Under the pieces are notes generated by a model. That model worked only from the letters and a program-made list of their open reading frames with translations, made no database searches and was not told the DNA's origin. A stretch of 64,000 nucleotides of DNA from Candidatus Iainarchaeum sp. (GTDB taxonomy: Archaea; Iainarchaeota; Iainarchaeia; Iainarchaeales; JAXPJC01), in assembly GCA_016187745.1 (NCBI GenBank), contig JACPJC010000005.1, positions 118,659-182,658 on the forward strand, in the 5' to 3' direction. A program made the position numbers and the translations under genes. Of the stretch, positions 19,619 through 29,105 are shown piece by piece; positions within the stretch are counted from its first letter, which is position 1, and every line of letters begins with the position of its first letter.

Positions 19619-20278
19619 ATGGCAATAAAGGCAGTAATATTCGATATGGATGACACGCTCCTGCGCACATACAAAATCGCGTATGGCACATACATGCTCA
19701 CTGCAAAGGCGCTCGGCCTGAAGAAAGTGCCGATGAAAAAATTCCTGAAGCACTGGGGCATGCCCTATGATGAGCTTATCAGGGGCACATGGAGAAATGC
19801 GCCAATTGAAGAATTCTCGAGAATTCATGGTGAATTTGCAAGAAAGCGCTCATATCCCCTGATAAAAGGCGTCAATGAAATGCTTGCAGAATTGAAGCGC
19901 AGAAAAATGTTCCTTGCGATAATGAGCTCAAAGCACACAAAGGCGATCCCCCTGCGCGCAAGGCAGGCGGGCCTGAAGCTGGACTATTTCAGGGAACTGA
20001 TAGGCCTGGAATCCGCGCCGTTCCACAAGCCGGATGGAAGGGTTTTCAGGAAGCTCATTGCTGAACTGAAAGGCAGAAAAATAAAAAAATCTGAAACTCT
20101 CTATGTGGGCGACGGCCTGATGGATTATGGCGCTGCAAAGAATGCGCATTTGCAGTTTGCTGCCGTGCTTACGGGCTTCAGGAAAAGGAAGGATTTCCTG
20201 CGCGCGGGATTAAAAGACGAGTGCATACTAAAATCAGTTATTGAAGTGCCAAAGTTCATTGAAAGCCAAAGCAATTAA
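19619..20278 (+). CDS. HAD-superfamily hydrolase
   Basis: VIFDMDDTLL, IMSSKH and YVGDGLMDYGAAKNA motifs. Confidence 0.88.
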   Translation: MAIKAVIFDMDDTLLRTYKIAYGTYMLTAKALGLKKVPMKKFLKHWGMPYDELIRGTWRNAPIEEFSRIHGEFARKRSYPLIKGVNEMLAELKRRKMFLAIMSSKHTKAIPLRARQAGLKLDYFRELIGLESAPFHKPDGRVFRKLIAELKGRKIKKSETLYVGDGLMDYGAAKNAHLQFAAVLTGFRKRKDFLRAGLKDECILKSVIEVPKFIESQSN

Positions 20279-20315
20279 AAAGTGATTTGCGCAAATTTGG
20301 TATGTTGGTGGTAAA

Positions 20316-20903
20316 TTGGGAAAAATAATAGGTACACGTTACAAACCGGACGCAAACGGAAAGATGACAGCGGTTGGAGTTATATGGGGCGGAAAAAGGG
20401 GAAAAAGAACCGGAAAAAAACGCCATATGGGCTTTACTGACCTGGATAAGCTAAGGAGATTCAGGTGCCCGCAATATGCTCCGCTGCTTGCTGAAATGAG
20501 GAGGCATGGGCCGCTTAAAGGGAATGTTGTTGGAGCCGGAACAAACATAACGAAACTTCTGAGATATTTCAGGATAAAAGAGAAAGGCCTTGGTGTTGTG
20601 CATGACCTGCGCAATACAGGTGAAGTAATACGGTTTATGGAAACAATCGGAAAAGGGAAAGACGGCGCATATGACCATGTTGTCTTAGCTGAGGCTTTGG
20701 ATGGCCCGCGCATTAATCATGAGGAGATACAGAAGGGGCTGGGCCTGGCTGCCAATTTGTGCAAGAAAAGCGGAACCGTATGGATTTTCAACTTTGGCAA
20801 GGGAATAACTGACGGTCAAATAGCCGCGGCTGGCCTAAAAAGCATTGCAAAAGCGCATGATGGCCAACGTCTAATATATGGTCTGCAAAGGCTGGTCAAA
20901 TGA
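20316..20903 (+). CDS. Hypothetical protein (TTG start)
   Basis: 195-aa ORF preceded by GGTGGT; overlaps the mre11 start by 4 bp. Confidence 0.65.
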   Translation: MGKIIGTRYKPDANGKMTAVGVIWGGKRGKRTGKKRHMGFTDLDKLRRFRCPQYAPLLAEMRRHGPLKGNVVGAGTNITKLLRYFRIKEKGLGVVHDLRNTGEVIRFMETIGKGKDGAYDHVVLAEALDGPRINHEEIQKGLGLAANLCKKSGTVWIFNFGKGITDGQIAAAGLKSIAKAHDGQRLIYGLQRLVK

Positions 20904-22150
20904 AGCTTGCAATAATTTCGGACACGCATCTCGGCTTTGGATACGGAAGCGAAAGGGAGCAGGAGAGCTTTGGGAATGCGCAGCAGGCATTTGAATTGGC
21001 AATAAGCGGCAGCGCGGATGCAATCCTCTTTGCCGGGGACTTCTTTGATTCTGATATTCCCTCGCAGGAAACCTGGCACAGGACATTTGAGCTGCTTAAA
21101 TGCCTGCAGAATTCAGAATCGCGAATAAGTGAAATAAAAATACTTGATAGGGAAGGGAATGCGAGGGCTGCAAGGCAGAAGGGGCTTCCGATAATTGCAA
21201 TCCACGGAACTCATGAATTCAGGGGGAAGGACTACAAGAATGCGCTTGAGGTTCTGGAAAGCGCGGGCTTCATTATCCATATTCACGCTTCAAAAGCGAT
21301 TATTGAAACTGATGGGGAGAAAATTGCAGTCCAGGGGCTTGGGGGAGTTCCTGAAAAAAAGGCTCTGGATGCGCTCAGGGCATGGGCTCCAGAACCGGAA
21401 AAAAACGCGCACAATATCCTGTTATTCCACCAGTCCCTCAAGGAATACCTCCCTTTCGCAGCTGATGATGAGATGTCAGTAACGCTTTCCCTTGATGACC
21501 TTCCAAAGGGCTTTGATCTGGTTGTTGATGGGCATTTCCACCTTAAGAATGAAACTACACTTGCAAACGGCGCAAAATTCGCCATTCCCGGCTCGACAAT
21601 AATTACGCAGATGAAGGATCTGGAATCAAAAAACCCAAAAGGAATTTACATTTATGATACGAGAACAAGGGCGCTGAATTTTTTGCAGATTCAAAAACAG
21701 CGCAAATTGTTTTATGAAAAGCTGAATTTCAAGGACGCAAGCGCAGAGGAAGTTCTGGGGAAAGTTGAAGAAAAAATAAATTCATATGTGAATTCGCAGC
21801 AGGAGCTTGCTCCGCTCATAAGGATAAAAATTTCCGGCTCCTTGAAGCAGGGGCTTGAGGCAAGCGACCTTTCTTTCAGGGCAATTATTGAAAAATTCAG
21901 GGGAAAGGCGCTCCTTTCAATCGATGACGGGCTTTCCGCTGCTGCATTCCGGATGAGGATAGACGAATTGCGCGCGCTGCAGCAGAAGCGCGCATCTGTT
22001 GCAGAGCTCGGGCTTGAAATCCTTGAGCGCAATCTTGCGCAGACTGATTTCAATGGCGCATTTGACCCGCGCGAGCTCATAGAGCTGCTTTCGGACAAGA
22101 AGCGCGAGCAGGAGGCGCTTGCGTTGCTTTTGGGCAAGCGCATGAAATAA
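20900..22150 (+). CDS. mre11: Mre11/SbcD-type DNA repair exonuclease
   Basis: ISDTHLGFGYGSEREQESF, FAGDFFDSDIPS, IAIHGTHEFRG and VDGHFHLKNET metallophosphoesterase motifs. Confidence 0.87.
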   Translation: MKLAIISDTHLGFGYGSEREQESFGNAQQAFELAISGSADAILFAGDFFDSDIPSQETWHRTFELLKCLQNSESRISEIKILDREGNARAARQKGLPIIAIHGTHEFRGKDYKNALEVLESAGFIIHIHASKAIIETDGEKIAVQGLGGVPEKKALDALRAWAPEPEKNAHNILLFHQSLKEYLPFAADDEMSVTLSLDDLPKGFDLVVDGHFHLKNETTLANGAKFAIPGSTIITQMKDLESKNPKGIYIYDTRTRALNFLQIQKQRKLFYEKLNFKDASAEEVLGKVEEKINSYVNSQQELAPLIRIKISGSLKQGLEASDLSFRAIIEKFRGKALLSIDDGLSAAAFRMRIDELRALQQKRASVAELGLEILERNLAQTDFNGAFDPRELIELLSDKKREQEALALLLGKRMK

Positions 22151-22152
22151 AT

Positions 22153-23529
22153 TTATTTCTTTTTATGGTAATCAATCAGCGCCTTCAGCGCCTTGACAGC
22201 ATTTTCCGGATATGAGAAATTAACAACCCCTTCCCTTTCCAGCGCGCGCTTGTGCACCTCTGAGTATGCCCCGCCCACGGAAATTACAACAAGCGGCTTT
22301 GCCCTCCTGTTGCTCAATTCCGCAATAATGTCAATCACATCCGAATTAAGCGTTGGGACCTGATACAAAAGAATCAGGATTACAATATCAACATTCTTGT
22401 CCCGCATTGCGGCTTCTGCAGCAGCCTTATAGCGCTCCATTGTAGCATCGCCGGTCAAATCAAGCGGGTTTCCCAGGACGGCATAGCTTGGGAAGATTTT
22501 GCGCAGGAATTTTTTATTTTTTTCCTCCATCTCCGCAAGCCGCAATCCTTCTTTTATTGCCGCATCAGCGGTTATTACCCCATATCCCCCGCCGTCGGTT
22601 ATTATCTGAACTCGGTTTCCTTTCGGTTTTGCGACTTTTGATAATACTCTTGCAAAATCAAAGGACTCAAGCAGATTTTCCGCCCTTATTATTCCAGCCT
22701 GCCTGAAAACAGCATTGTAAACATCCGCGCTTCCCGCAAGCGAGCCCGTGTGGGATTTAACCGCCTGCATTCCCTCAGCTGTAATCCCTCCCTTAAGCAC
22801 AATTATCGGCTTCTTCCTCGCGAATTTTTTTGCGCTTTGCATGAATTTTTTGCCATTTTTAACCCCCTCAATATACATCACAATCACATTGGTGTTTTTG
22901 TCCTGCGCCAAGTATTCAAGCAGGTCGCTCTCATCAATATCCATTGCATTCCCGTAGGAAACGAATTTGCTTATCCCAATCTCCTGCATTGATGCCCAGT
23001 CAAGCACAGCGCTCCCAAGCGCCCCGGACTGGCTTATGAACGAGATTTCCCCCTTCTCAGGCCTTTTCAATCTGTACTCAGGCAAAAACAAGGTATCAAC
23101 ACTATTCTCTGTATTCAGTATTCCCAGGCAATTCGGCCCTATTACGCGCATTTTTTTGTATCTGCGCTTTATTTTTGAAATTTTCTCCGCAAGTTTTGTA
23201 TTTCCGATTTCCCCGAAGCCCGCGCTCACAATTATAACCGCCTCAATTCCCTTTGCCCCACACTCCTCCAATTCCTTCGGGACTTCCTCCGCGTGAACCG
23301 CAATTACCGCAAGGTCCAAATCAGAATTTATCTGTTTTAGTGATTTATAGCATTTAAGATTCAGCACATATTCTGCGTGGGGATTTATGGGAAATAACTC
23401 GCCCTTGAATTTTCCGTTCACAAGGTTGTGCAATATTGCATGCCCTACTTTTTCAGGGTCGCGCGAAGCGCCTATTATTGCAATGCTCTTCGGGTAGAAG
23501 AAATAATCAAGCGCCCTCATTTTTCCCAT
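22153..23529 (-). CDS. ADP-forming acyl/acetyl-CoA synthetase, alpha subunit
   Basis: CoA-binding IAIIGASRDPEKVGHAILHNL; succinyl-CoA-synthetase-like SAGFGEIG; catalytic-His region KSHTGSLAGSADVYNAVF. Confidence 0.88.
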   Translation of the reverse strand: MGKMRALDYFFYPKSIAIIGASRDPEKVGHAILHNLVNGKFKGELFPINPHAEYVLNLKCYKSLKQINSDLDLAVIAVHAEEVPKELEECGAKGIEAVIIVSAGFGEIGNTKLAEKISKIKRRYKKMRVIGPNCLGILNTENSVDTLFLPEYRLKRPEKGEISFISQSGALGSAVLDWASMQEIGISKFVSYGNAMDIDESDLLEYLAQDKNTNVIVMYIEGVKNGKKFMQSAKKFARKKPIIVLKGGITAEGMQAVKSHTGSLAGSADVYNAVFRQAGIIRAENLLESFDFARVLSKVAKPKGNRVQIITDGGGYGVITADAAIKEGLRLAEMEEKNKKFLRKIFPSYAVLGNPLDLTGDATMERYKAAAEAAMRDKNVDIVILILLYQVPTLNSDVIDIIAELSNRRAKPLVVISVGGAYSEVHKRALEREGVVNFSYPENAVKALKALIDYHKKK

Positions 23530-24107
23530 TTCAATCCAATCTCCAGCGCCCTTGCATTGTTTTCATAATCCTTCGGAAATGTTTCCTTCAGCGCGGCAAG
23601 CAATGATTTCCTGCTTATTGGAAGCATTTTGTTTGAAAGTGCAATCCCAAGCATCGCAATATTCCCATAAACAGGGTTTCCAAGGCTTTTTTCGCAGATA
23701 TCCGAGGCATCAGCCATGATTAATTTTTTTGCAAAAGGCTTAAGCATTTTCCCAATCCCTTTCATTTCAGGATATTCCTGCTTATTAAGCCTTGCATATA
23801 TGGGCACAATGGGAAACGCATCAACAACGAAATTGGTTCTTTTCCTTTCCGCAAAATAGCACGCGCGCAGCGCCTCCGCGGGCTCCAGCCCGATAATAAG
23901 ATCCGCCTTTGCTCTTGGTATTGTTGGGCTGTGCACATAATTTCCGAATCTCAGATGTATTGGAACGGAGCCTCCCCTCTGCGCGAGCCCGTGCAGCTGC
24001 GTTCCCCTTACCTCAAATCCCTCAAGGTTTGCTGCCCTTGCAAGCACAACGCTTGCGCTCAGTACGCCTTCGCCCCCCACGCCAATAAACAGGACATTGT
24101 GAATCAT
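23517..24107 (-). CDS. iorB: Indolepyruvate ferredoxin oxidoreductase, beta subunit
   Basis: GVGGEGVLSASVVLARAANLEGFEVRGTQLHGLAQRGGSV; overlaps flanking genes in operon. Confidence 0.9.
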   Translation of the reverse strand: MIHNVLFIGVGGEGVLSASVVLARAANLEGFEVRGTQLHGLAQRGGSVPIHLRFGNYVHSPTIPRAKADLIIGLEPAEALRACYFAERKRTNFVVDAFPIVPIYARLNKQEYPEMKGIGKMLKPFAKKLIMADASDICEKSLGNPVYGNIAMLGIALSNKMLPISRKSLLAALKETFPKDYENNARALEIGLKWEK

Positions 24108-25939
24108 TTTTTTGCCTCAAGTGAAATTGCATTTACCGGGCAGACCTGCGGGCAGACGCCGCAGCCCCAGCACAATTCCCTTTCAATCCATATGTAATTC
24201 TTTTTCCTTATTATTGCGGGGCACGCATACTTGTCCGAGCATATTCTGCACTTTATGCATTTTTCCTGGTCAATGGAATATTTCGCAAAGCCCTTCCCCT
24301 TCCTGTGCAATTGCCTTTTCAGGAGCAGCCTGCATATTCCGCGCGATATTACAACAACCGCCTCTTTTTGCTCTGAAGCCTGCTTAAATGCTTCCTGCAT
24401 GTCCTTCTGGCTGTATGAGTTTGCGATTTTTATGTTTGAAATTCCCAGCGCTTTCACAACATCCTCAATTTGTATTGTTTTTGCCCCCTCCCCCAATGCA
24501 TTAATTCCCGAATTTGCGCACGGCTGCTGGCCGGTCATTGCTGTTATGGAATTGTCCAAAATCACAACAACAGGGTTTGATTTATTGTAGGACAAATTTG
24601 CAATTGCTGGCATTCCCGCATGGAAGAAAGTAGAATCTCCGATAAAGCTCACAACCCTCTGGTTGCTTACTTTTTTGATTCCGTGCGCAATTCCTGTTCC
24701 GGAGCCCATGCTCAGCACAAAATCATCAGTGAAATATGGCTCATAAACCCCCAGCGTATAGCAGCCAATATCTCCCGCCCAAATTGCAGAGTTTCCAAAC
24801 ACCTTCTGCGCAGCGTAGAAAGTGCTCCTATGCGGGCATCCCTGGCAGAGCACAGGCCTTCTTATTGGAATCTTCAATTTTCCGAGCAGCGCATCGTGCT
24901 TTTTGAAATCCTGCCTTTTAATTCCGGCAAGCGGGGCAATCTTCTCAGCAACCAGTTCCGCGGAAAACTCCCCATATCTCGGGAAAAGCGATTTTCCATA
25001 AATCTTTATTTTCTCGTCAAACAGCACCTGATTCACAAACTGCTCTATTACCGGCTCAAGCTCCTCAACAACAATTATTTTCTTCAGCCCTTTTGCGAAT
25101 TTTTTTATGAATTCAGGCGCAATTGGGTTGCTCAGGTTCAATTTCGCGATTTTAACATTCTTCAGGCCCATTTCCTTCACATACTCGTAGCATATTCCGC
25201 TTGTTATGATCCCCGTTTTCCCATTTCCCTCAATCTTGTTTATTTTTGAGTATTCCCTTTCAATTCCCGCAAGCTTCTCCAGCACTTTCCCATGCAGCTT
25301 CTGCAGCGCAGGCGCGATATTGTAATAGCGCCCGTAATCCTTCCTGAATTCCCCGGAAGTTATTCCTTTTTTTATTTTTCCCAATTTTACAGTCCCCACT
25401 GCATGGCTTGTGCGCGTTGTTGTCCTTATTATTACGGGAATTTCATATTTTTTTGAAATTTCAAATGCGATTTTTGCAAAGTCCCTGCACTCCTGCGCAT
25501 TGCTCGGCTCCAGTACTGGAATATTCCCAAGCCTCGCATGCAGTCTCGTGTCCTGCTCGCTCTGCGCGCTGCTCAGCCCTCCGGGGTCATCGGCAACTAC
25601 AATCACAAGCGCGCCCCTGACTCCGGTATAAACAACAGGAAAAACGGAATCCGATGCAACATTGAAGCCGAAGTGCTTCATTGAAGTAATTGAATTTACC
25701 CCGCAGAATGAAGCGCCAACGCATGCCTCGAACGCAAGCTTTTCATTTGTGCTCCACTCAAAGTAAATTCCCAGTTTTTTTGCAAAATCAGCAAGCGACA
25801 TCCCCACTTCGGTGCTTGGCGTTCCGGGATATGCCGCGGAGAACCCCAGCCCGGACTCAAGCGCCCCGCGCACTATTGCCTCGTTTCCAAGCAATACAAC
25901 CTTCTTTCCGGAAGCGCCCAAAATATCTGGATTTGCCAT
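24104..25939 (-). CDS. iorA: Indolepyruvate ferredoxin oxidoreductase, alpha subunit
   Basis: TPP-binding GDIGCYTLGVYEP; CQGCPHRSTFYA; C-terminal ferredoxin domain CIKCRICSDKYACP...CWGCGVCPQVCP. Confidence 0.93.
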   Translation of the reverse strand: MANPDILGASGKKVVLLGNEAIVRGALESGLGFSAAYPGTPSTEVGMSLADFAKKLGIYFEWSTNEKLAFEACVGASFCGVNSITSMKHFGFNVASDSVFPVVYTGVRGALVIVVADDPGGLSSAQSEQDTRLHARLGNIPVLEPSNAQECRDFAKIAFEISKKYEIPVIIRTTTRTSHAVGTVKLGKIKKGITSGEFRKDYGRYYNIAPALQKLHGKVLEKLAGIEREYSKINKIEGNGKTGIITSGICYEYVKEMGLKNVKIAKLNLSNPIAPEFIKKFAKGLKKIIVVEELEPVIEQFVNQVLFDEKIKIYGKSLFPRYGEFSAELVAEKIAPLAGIKRQDFKKHDALLGKLKIPIRRPVLCQGCPHRSTFYAAQKVFGNSAIWAGDIGCYTLGVYEPYFTDDFVLSMGSGTGIAHGIKKVSNQRVVSFIGDSTFFHAGMPAIANLSYNKSNPVVVILDNSITAMTGQQPCANSGINALGEGAKTIQIEDVVKALGISNIKIANSYSQKDMQEAFKQASEQKEAVVVISRGICRLLLKRQLHRKGKGFAKYSIDQEKCIKCRICSDKYACPAIIRKKNYIWIERELCWGCGVCPQVCPVNAISLEAKK

Positions 25940-26020
25940 GCCATTATAGAAGTAGATTGGAGTATTAATAATTTTTGCTTTTCTGCCCTAATCGGATTGC
26001 TTAACAAAAACAGAAAAAAG

Positions 26021-26176
26021 TCAGGCAGCCGTCCAATAGCCAAGAAACAGTTTTATATCCATGAATATCTCGTGGCATTTAGGGCATTTGAATTCCGAGC
26101 ATTCGCTTCCATCGAAATGGTCCTTCGTAACCTTCTTCAGCACAAGTTTGGCGCTGCTGCAGGTCGGGCATTTCAT
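26021..26176 (-). CDS. Small zinc-ribbon protein (51 aa)
   Basis: MKCPTCSSAKLVLKKVTKDHFDGSECSEFKCPKCHEIFMDIKLFLGYWTAA; CPTC...CPKC; below the ORF-track length cut-off. Confidence 0.7.
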   Translation of the reverse strand: MKCPTCSSAKLVLKKVTKDHFDGSECSEFKCPKCHEIFMDIKLFLGYWTAA

Positions 26177-26200
26177 TTCTGATGCTCCTTTTATTTGATT

Positions 26201-26971
26201 TTACCTCTTAACTGCCTTAATTAAACTTTTTGCCAGCATTTCATTGCTTTCCCTAAATTTTGAAAACTCATTTTTGAAAACCTTTTGGGTGTTTGCAAAT
26301 CCTTCTGAAATTTCCTTTTTTAATCCGGTCTGTGTATTGGCAAACCCTTTGGAAATCTCCCCTGAAACCTCAGACAGCTTATCAGACAAAACATCTTTTG
26401 TTTCTTCCAATTTCCCAGAAACTCCATCCATTTTTCCCCCGAGAGCATCCTTGGTTTCAGACAGCTTATCAGATAATGCATCCTTGGTTTCAGATAACTT
26501 ATCAGCCAGAGCATCTTTTGTTTCGGATAACCCGTTAGACATCTTGTCATATTTCTTATCCAATCTATCAAAGCTCTGCCTTGTTTCATCCTTGAATTCA
26601 GACATTACCAAAATTCCAATTTCAAGCCTTTCCAAATTAGCCTTTTCAAATGGTGTTGCCGCTTCCATGCCATAATCAATTTCAAATATTTTGAATTCTA
26701 TTGGGGCATTAATATAATTTTTATTTCCCTCAGGATATGCTTCAATTTTATCCACACTGGTGCTGAACAGGCCATTTCCTGGTTTTAGGTTGATGCTTTT
26801 CTCAAATCCCTCCAATTGCTTTTTGGCGCCTTCGCAGAAGATTTCAACAGTTCCATCATTAAGGTTTCTTACCAGACCCCTTATTCCAAGGCTTCTTGCT
26901 GCCTGCTTGACCAATGCCCTATAACCAACTCCCTGTATATTGCCTCTGACAATAAGCCGTTCTCTTGTCAT
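26201..26971 (-). CDS. Acylphosphatase-domain protein with C-terminal hendecad coiled-coil repeats
   Basis: RGNIQGVGYRALVKQAARSLGIRGLVRNLNDGTVEI (catalytic Arg and Asn present); then LSETKDALADK-LSETKDALSDK-LSETKDALGGK 11-residue repeats. Confidence 0.85.
   Translation of the reverse strand: MTRERLIVRGNIQGVGYRALVKQAARSLGIRGLVRNLNDGTVEIFCEGAKKQLEGFEKSINLKPGNGLFSTSVDKIEAYPEGNKNYINAPIEFKIFEIDYGMEAATPFEKANLERLEIGILVMSEFKDETRQSFDRLDKKYDKMSNGLSETKDALADKLSETKDALSDKLSETKDALGGKMDGVSGKLEETKDVLSDKLSEVSGEISKGFANTQTGLKKEISEGFANTQKVFKNEFSKFRESNEMLAKSLIKAVKR
26441..26530 (-). repeat. About 2.7 copies of a 33-bp coding tandem repeat (LSETKDALxxK)
   Basis: Repeated ...gcatc(c/t)tt(g/t)gtttc(a/g)ga(c/t)a(a/g)c(t)... 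units in frame with the hendecad protein repeat. Confidence 0.8.
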
Positions 26972-27056
26972 GTAACCAACACAGCATATAGTGTGCAGAA
27001 GGTATTTTAAAACTATCCGTCAAATAACGATATTATCCAAATAGCGCTTTTCCGGC

Positions 27057-28244
27057 TTAAACCATCTTTATTCCGGTCATCTGCGAAACTTCCCAGCTCA
27101 GGCTTCTTACATCTTCCCTGCGCAATTCATGCGCGCCCTTCCTTCCGCATGCAGCGGCGCAGATTTTAATTTCCTCAGTGCAACTTTTCAAGTAATTTGA
27201 AATTTTTTCCTCTGCGCCCTGCATGAATTTTTTCCTTAATTCTGGCTTTTGCGTTGCTATTCCCACAGGGCAAACATCCTTGTAGCATAGCCTGCAGTTT
27301 GTGCAGCCCATTGCAATCATCAGCGGAAAAGCAACAAAAACAGCATCGGCGCCAAGCGCTAAACACTTTGCCATGTCGCCCCCAGTATTCAGGCCTCCCC
27401 CAACAACCAAATCCTGCTTTGCCTTTAATTTATCAAGTGTTTTGCGCGCCTCAACAACAGTTGTAAGGAGCGGGGAGCCAAATTCCTCAAGCATCACTTC
27501 CGGCGCAGCGCCTGTGGCGCCCATCATGGAGTCAACTGCAATCACATCAGGATTTGCCTTCACTGCAAGTTTTACATCTGCAGCAACATCCCCCGCGCCC
27601 AATTTCAATATTACCGGCTTTCCGTTTGTAATTTTCTTCAGCCATTGAATTTTCTTGCGCAAATCCCCAATGCTGTTTATGTCAGGGTGCTTTGGCGGGG
27701 AATGCACATCCTCCCCGAATTTTATATGGCGCAGTTTCACAATTTCTTCAGTCAATTTTTCCTTCGGCAGCAATCCGCCCATTCCCGGCTTTGCGCCCTG
27801 GCCGATTTTCATTTCAATCGCATCCGCGCTCTTCAGATACTTCTCATCAACCCCGAAGCGCGCAGTGGAATACTGCGCAATAAGAATTTCCGCTTCCTTC
27901 CTTTCCTCAGGGAGCATTCCGCCCTCCCCCGTGTTTGCGCAAGTGCCTACGATTGAGGATGCCCTTGCAAGCGCAATCTTCGCCTCTTTGCTCATCGCGC
28001 CGAAGCTCATAGCGGCAATCATTATGGGGATTTTCAATTTGAGGGGATGCCTGCTGCTCTTTCCAATAATTGTTTCAGAATCAATCTTCTCCCTGTAATA
28101 ATCGTGCGGTGTTTTTGCAAGCTGCGCGGGCACAAAAACCAGCTCATTAAGGCTTAATTTATCGGCCTTGCTGGTTTTGCGCGTGCTCATGAGCGGAGCT
28201 TCAGCGCTTGAAGCGCGCTTCCTAATGTCCTCAATCCAGCCCAT
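27057..28244 (-). CDS. Glutamate synthase (GOGAT) FMN-binding domain-like protein, archaeal type
   Basis: MIAAMSFGAMSKEAKIALARA, DVHSPPKHPDINSIGDLRKKI and CTNCRLCYKDVCPVGIATQ motifs. Confidence 0.88.
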   Translation of the reverse strand: MGWIEDIRKRASSAEAPLMSTRKTSKADKLSLNELVFVPAQLAKTPHDYYREKIDSETIIGKSSRHPLKLKIPIMIAAMSFGAMSKEAKIALARASSIVGTCANTGEGGMLPEERKEAEILIAQYSTARFGVDEKYLKSADAIEMKIGQGAKPGMGGLLPKEKLTEEIVKLRHIKFGEDVHSPPKHPDINSIGDLRKKIQWLKKITNGKPVILKLGAGDVAADVKLAVKANPDVIAVDSMMGATGAAPEVMLEEFGSPLLTTVVEARKTLDKLKAKQDLVVGGGLNTGGDMAKCLALGADAVFVAFPLMIAMGCTNCRLCYKDVCPVGIATQKPELRKKFMQGAEEKISNYLKSCTEEIKICAAACGRKGAHELRREDVRSLSWEVSQMTGIKMV

Positions 28245-28364
28245 TTTCTCAGAATTATAATAGAAATACCTTATTTTTAAAGTTAAGGTTTGTAATTATG
28301 CCAACACATGGCATTTACTGAAGTTTTGCCATAAATAAAATTTGGGCACAATCCTGCAGGGATT

Positions 28365-28426
28365 TTTCTCTTAAGCGCTGCTATACCCTCTGAACACCGC
28401 CTATAGGCGAGCGCGGGGGAGAGAAA
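28365..28426. other. Candidate structured RNA / nested hairpin in an intergenic region
   Basis: TTTCTCT/AGAGAAA, GCGCT/AGCGC and CGCC-TATA-GGCG nested pairings; possible CCCTC:GGGGG pseudoknot; strand uncertain. Confidence 0.35.
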
Positions 28427-28437
28427 TATAACATTCC

Positions 28438-29085
28438 CTAGATATTAAAATTGGTTAAATTAATTTGAGAATAAGAATCCACAACTAAATCCGCATCTTT
28501 CAATTTATCCCTCTCATAAGTAGTAGTTAAAGCAATACATCTCATCCCTGCTCTTTTAGCAGCCTCAATTCCGTACGGTGAATCTTCTATTACTAAGCAA
28601 TATTTAGGTTGTGAGCTTAACATTTTTGCGGAATACAGAAATATTTCAGGGTTAGGTTTTGAAACATATCCTACATCGGCTATAGAAAATACATTTCCAT
28701 TAAATAATTTTGATAATCCCAATCTTTGATCAGTAATTTCCAAAAGGTCTTTGCTCATAGAAGTTGCAATGCAAGTTTTATATTTTCCTGCAATTTTCTT
28801 ATAGAATTCTTCAAATCCGGATATAAAGCTTAATTGATTTCTGAACAGTTCCCTTACTATTTCTATACGCTCTTTTGCCAACTCTTCAGAATCGCCTTTA
28901 AAACCATATTCTCTTTGCAGTATCTTGACGCCTTCTGGTAAAGACTTCCCCGTAAGTAGATGCTTGATTCTACTTCTATCATAAACGAATCCTCTGCGTC
29001 TTAGAAATTCTTCTTGCCCCCTGTCCCAAATAATTTCACTATCTACTACAATACCTTCCGCGTCAAAGATTATAGTATCGATCAT
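28438..29085 (-). CDS. HAD-superfamily hydrolase (beta-phosphoglucomutase-like)
   Basis: IIFDAEGIVVDSE, IATSMSKDLL and VIEDSPYGIEAAKRAGMRCIA motifs. Confidence 0.88.
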   Translation of the reverse strand: MIDTIIFDAEGIVVDSEIIWDRGQEEFLRRRGFVYDRSRIKHLLTGKSLPEGVKILQREYGFKGDSEELAKERIEIVRELFRNQLSFISGFEEFYKKIAGKYKTCIATSMSKDLLEITDQRLGLSKLFNGNVFSIADVGYVSKPNPEIFLYSAKMLSSQPKYCLVIEDSPYGIEAAKRAGMRCIALTTTYERDKLKDADLVVDSYSQINLTNFNI

Positions 29086-29105
29086 CTATGAAAATCCCTT
29101 ATTAA

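Noticed and set aside
20900-22150. GTHE instead of GNHD in the Mre11 phosphoesterase motif as a defect
   Set aside because: I believe GTHE-type motifs occur in archaeal Mre11 proteins; other metal-binding motifs are intact
26441-26530. 33-bp direct repeats as a possible CRISPR array
   Set aside because: Contiguous, no spacers, in frame with 11-residue protein repeats of the acylphosphatase fusion
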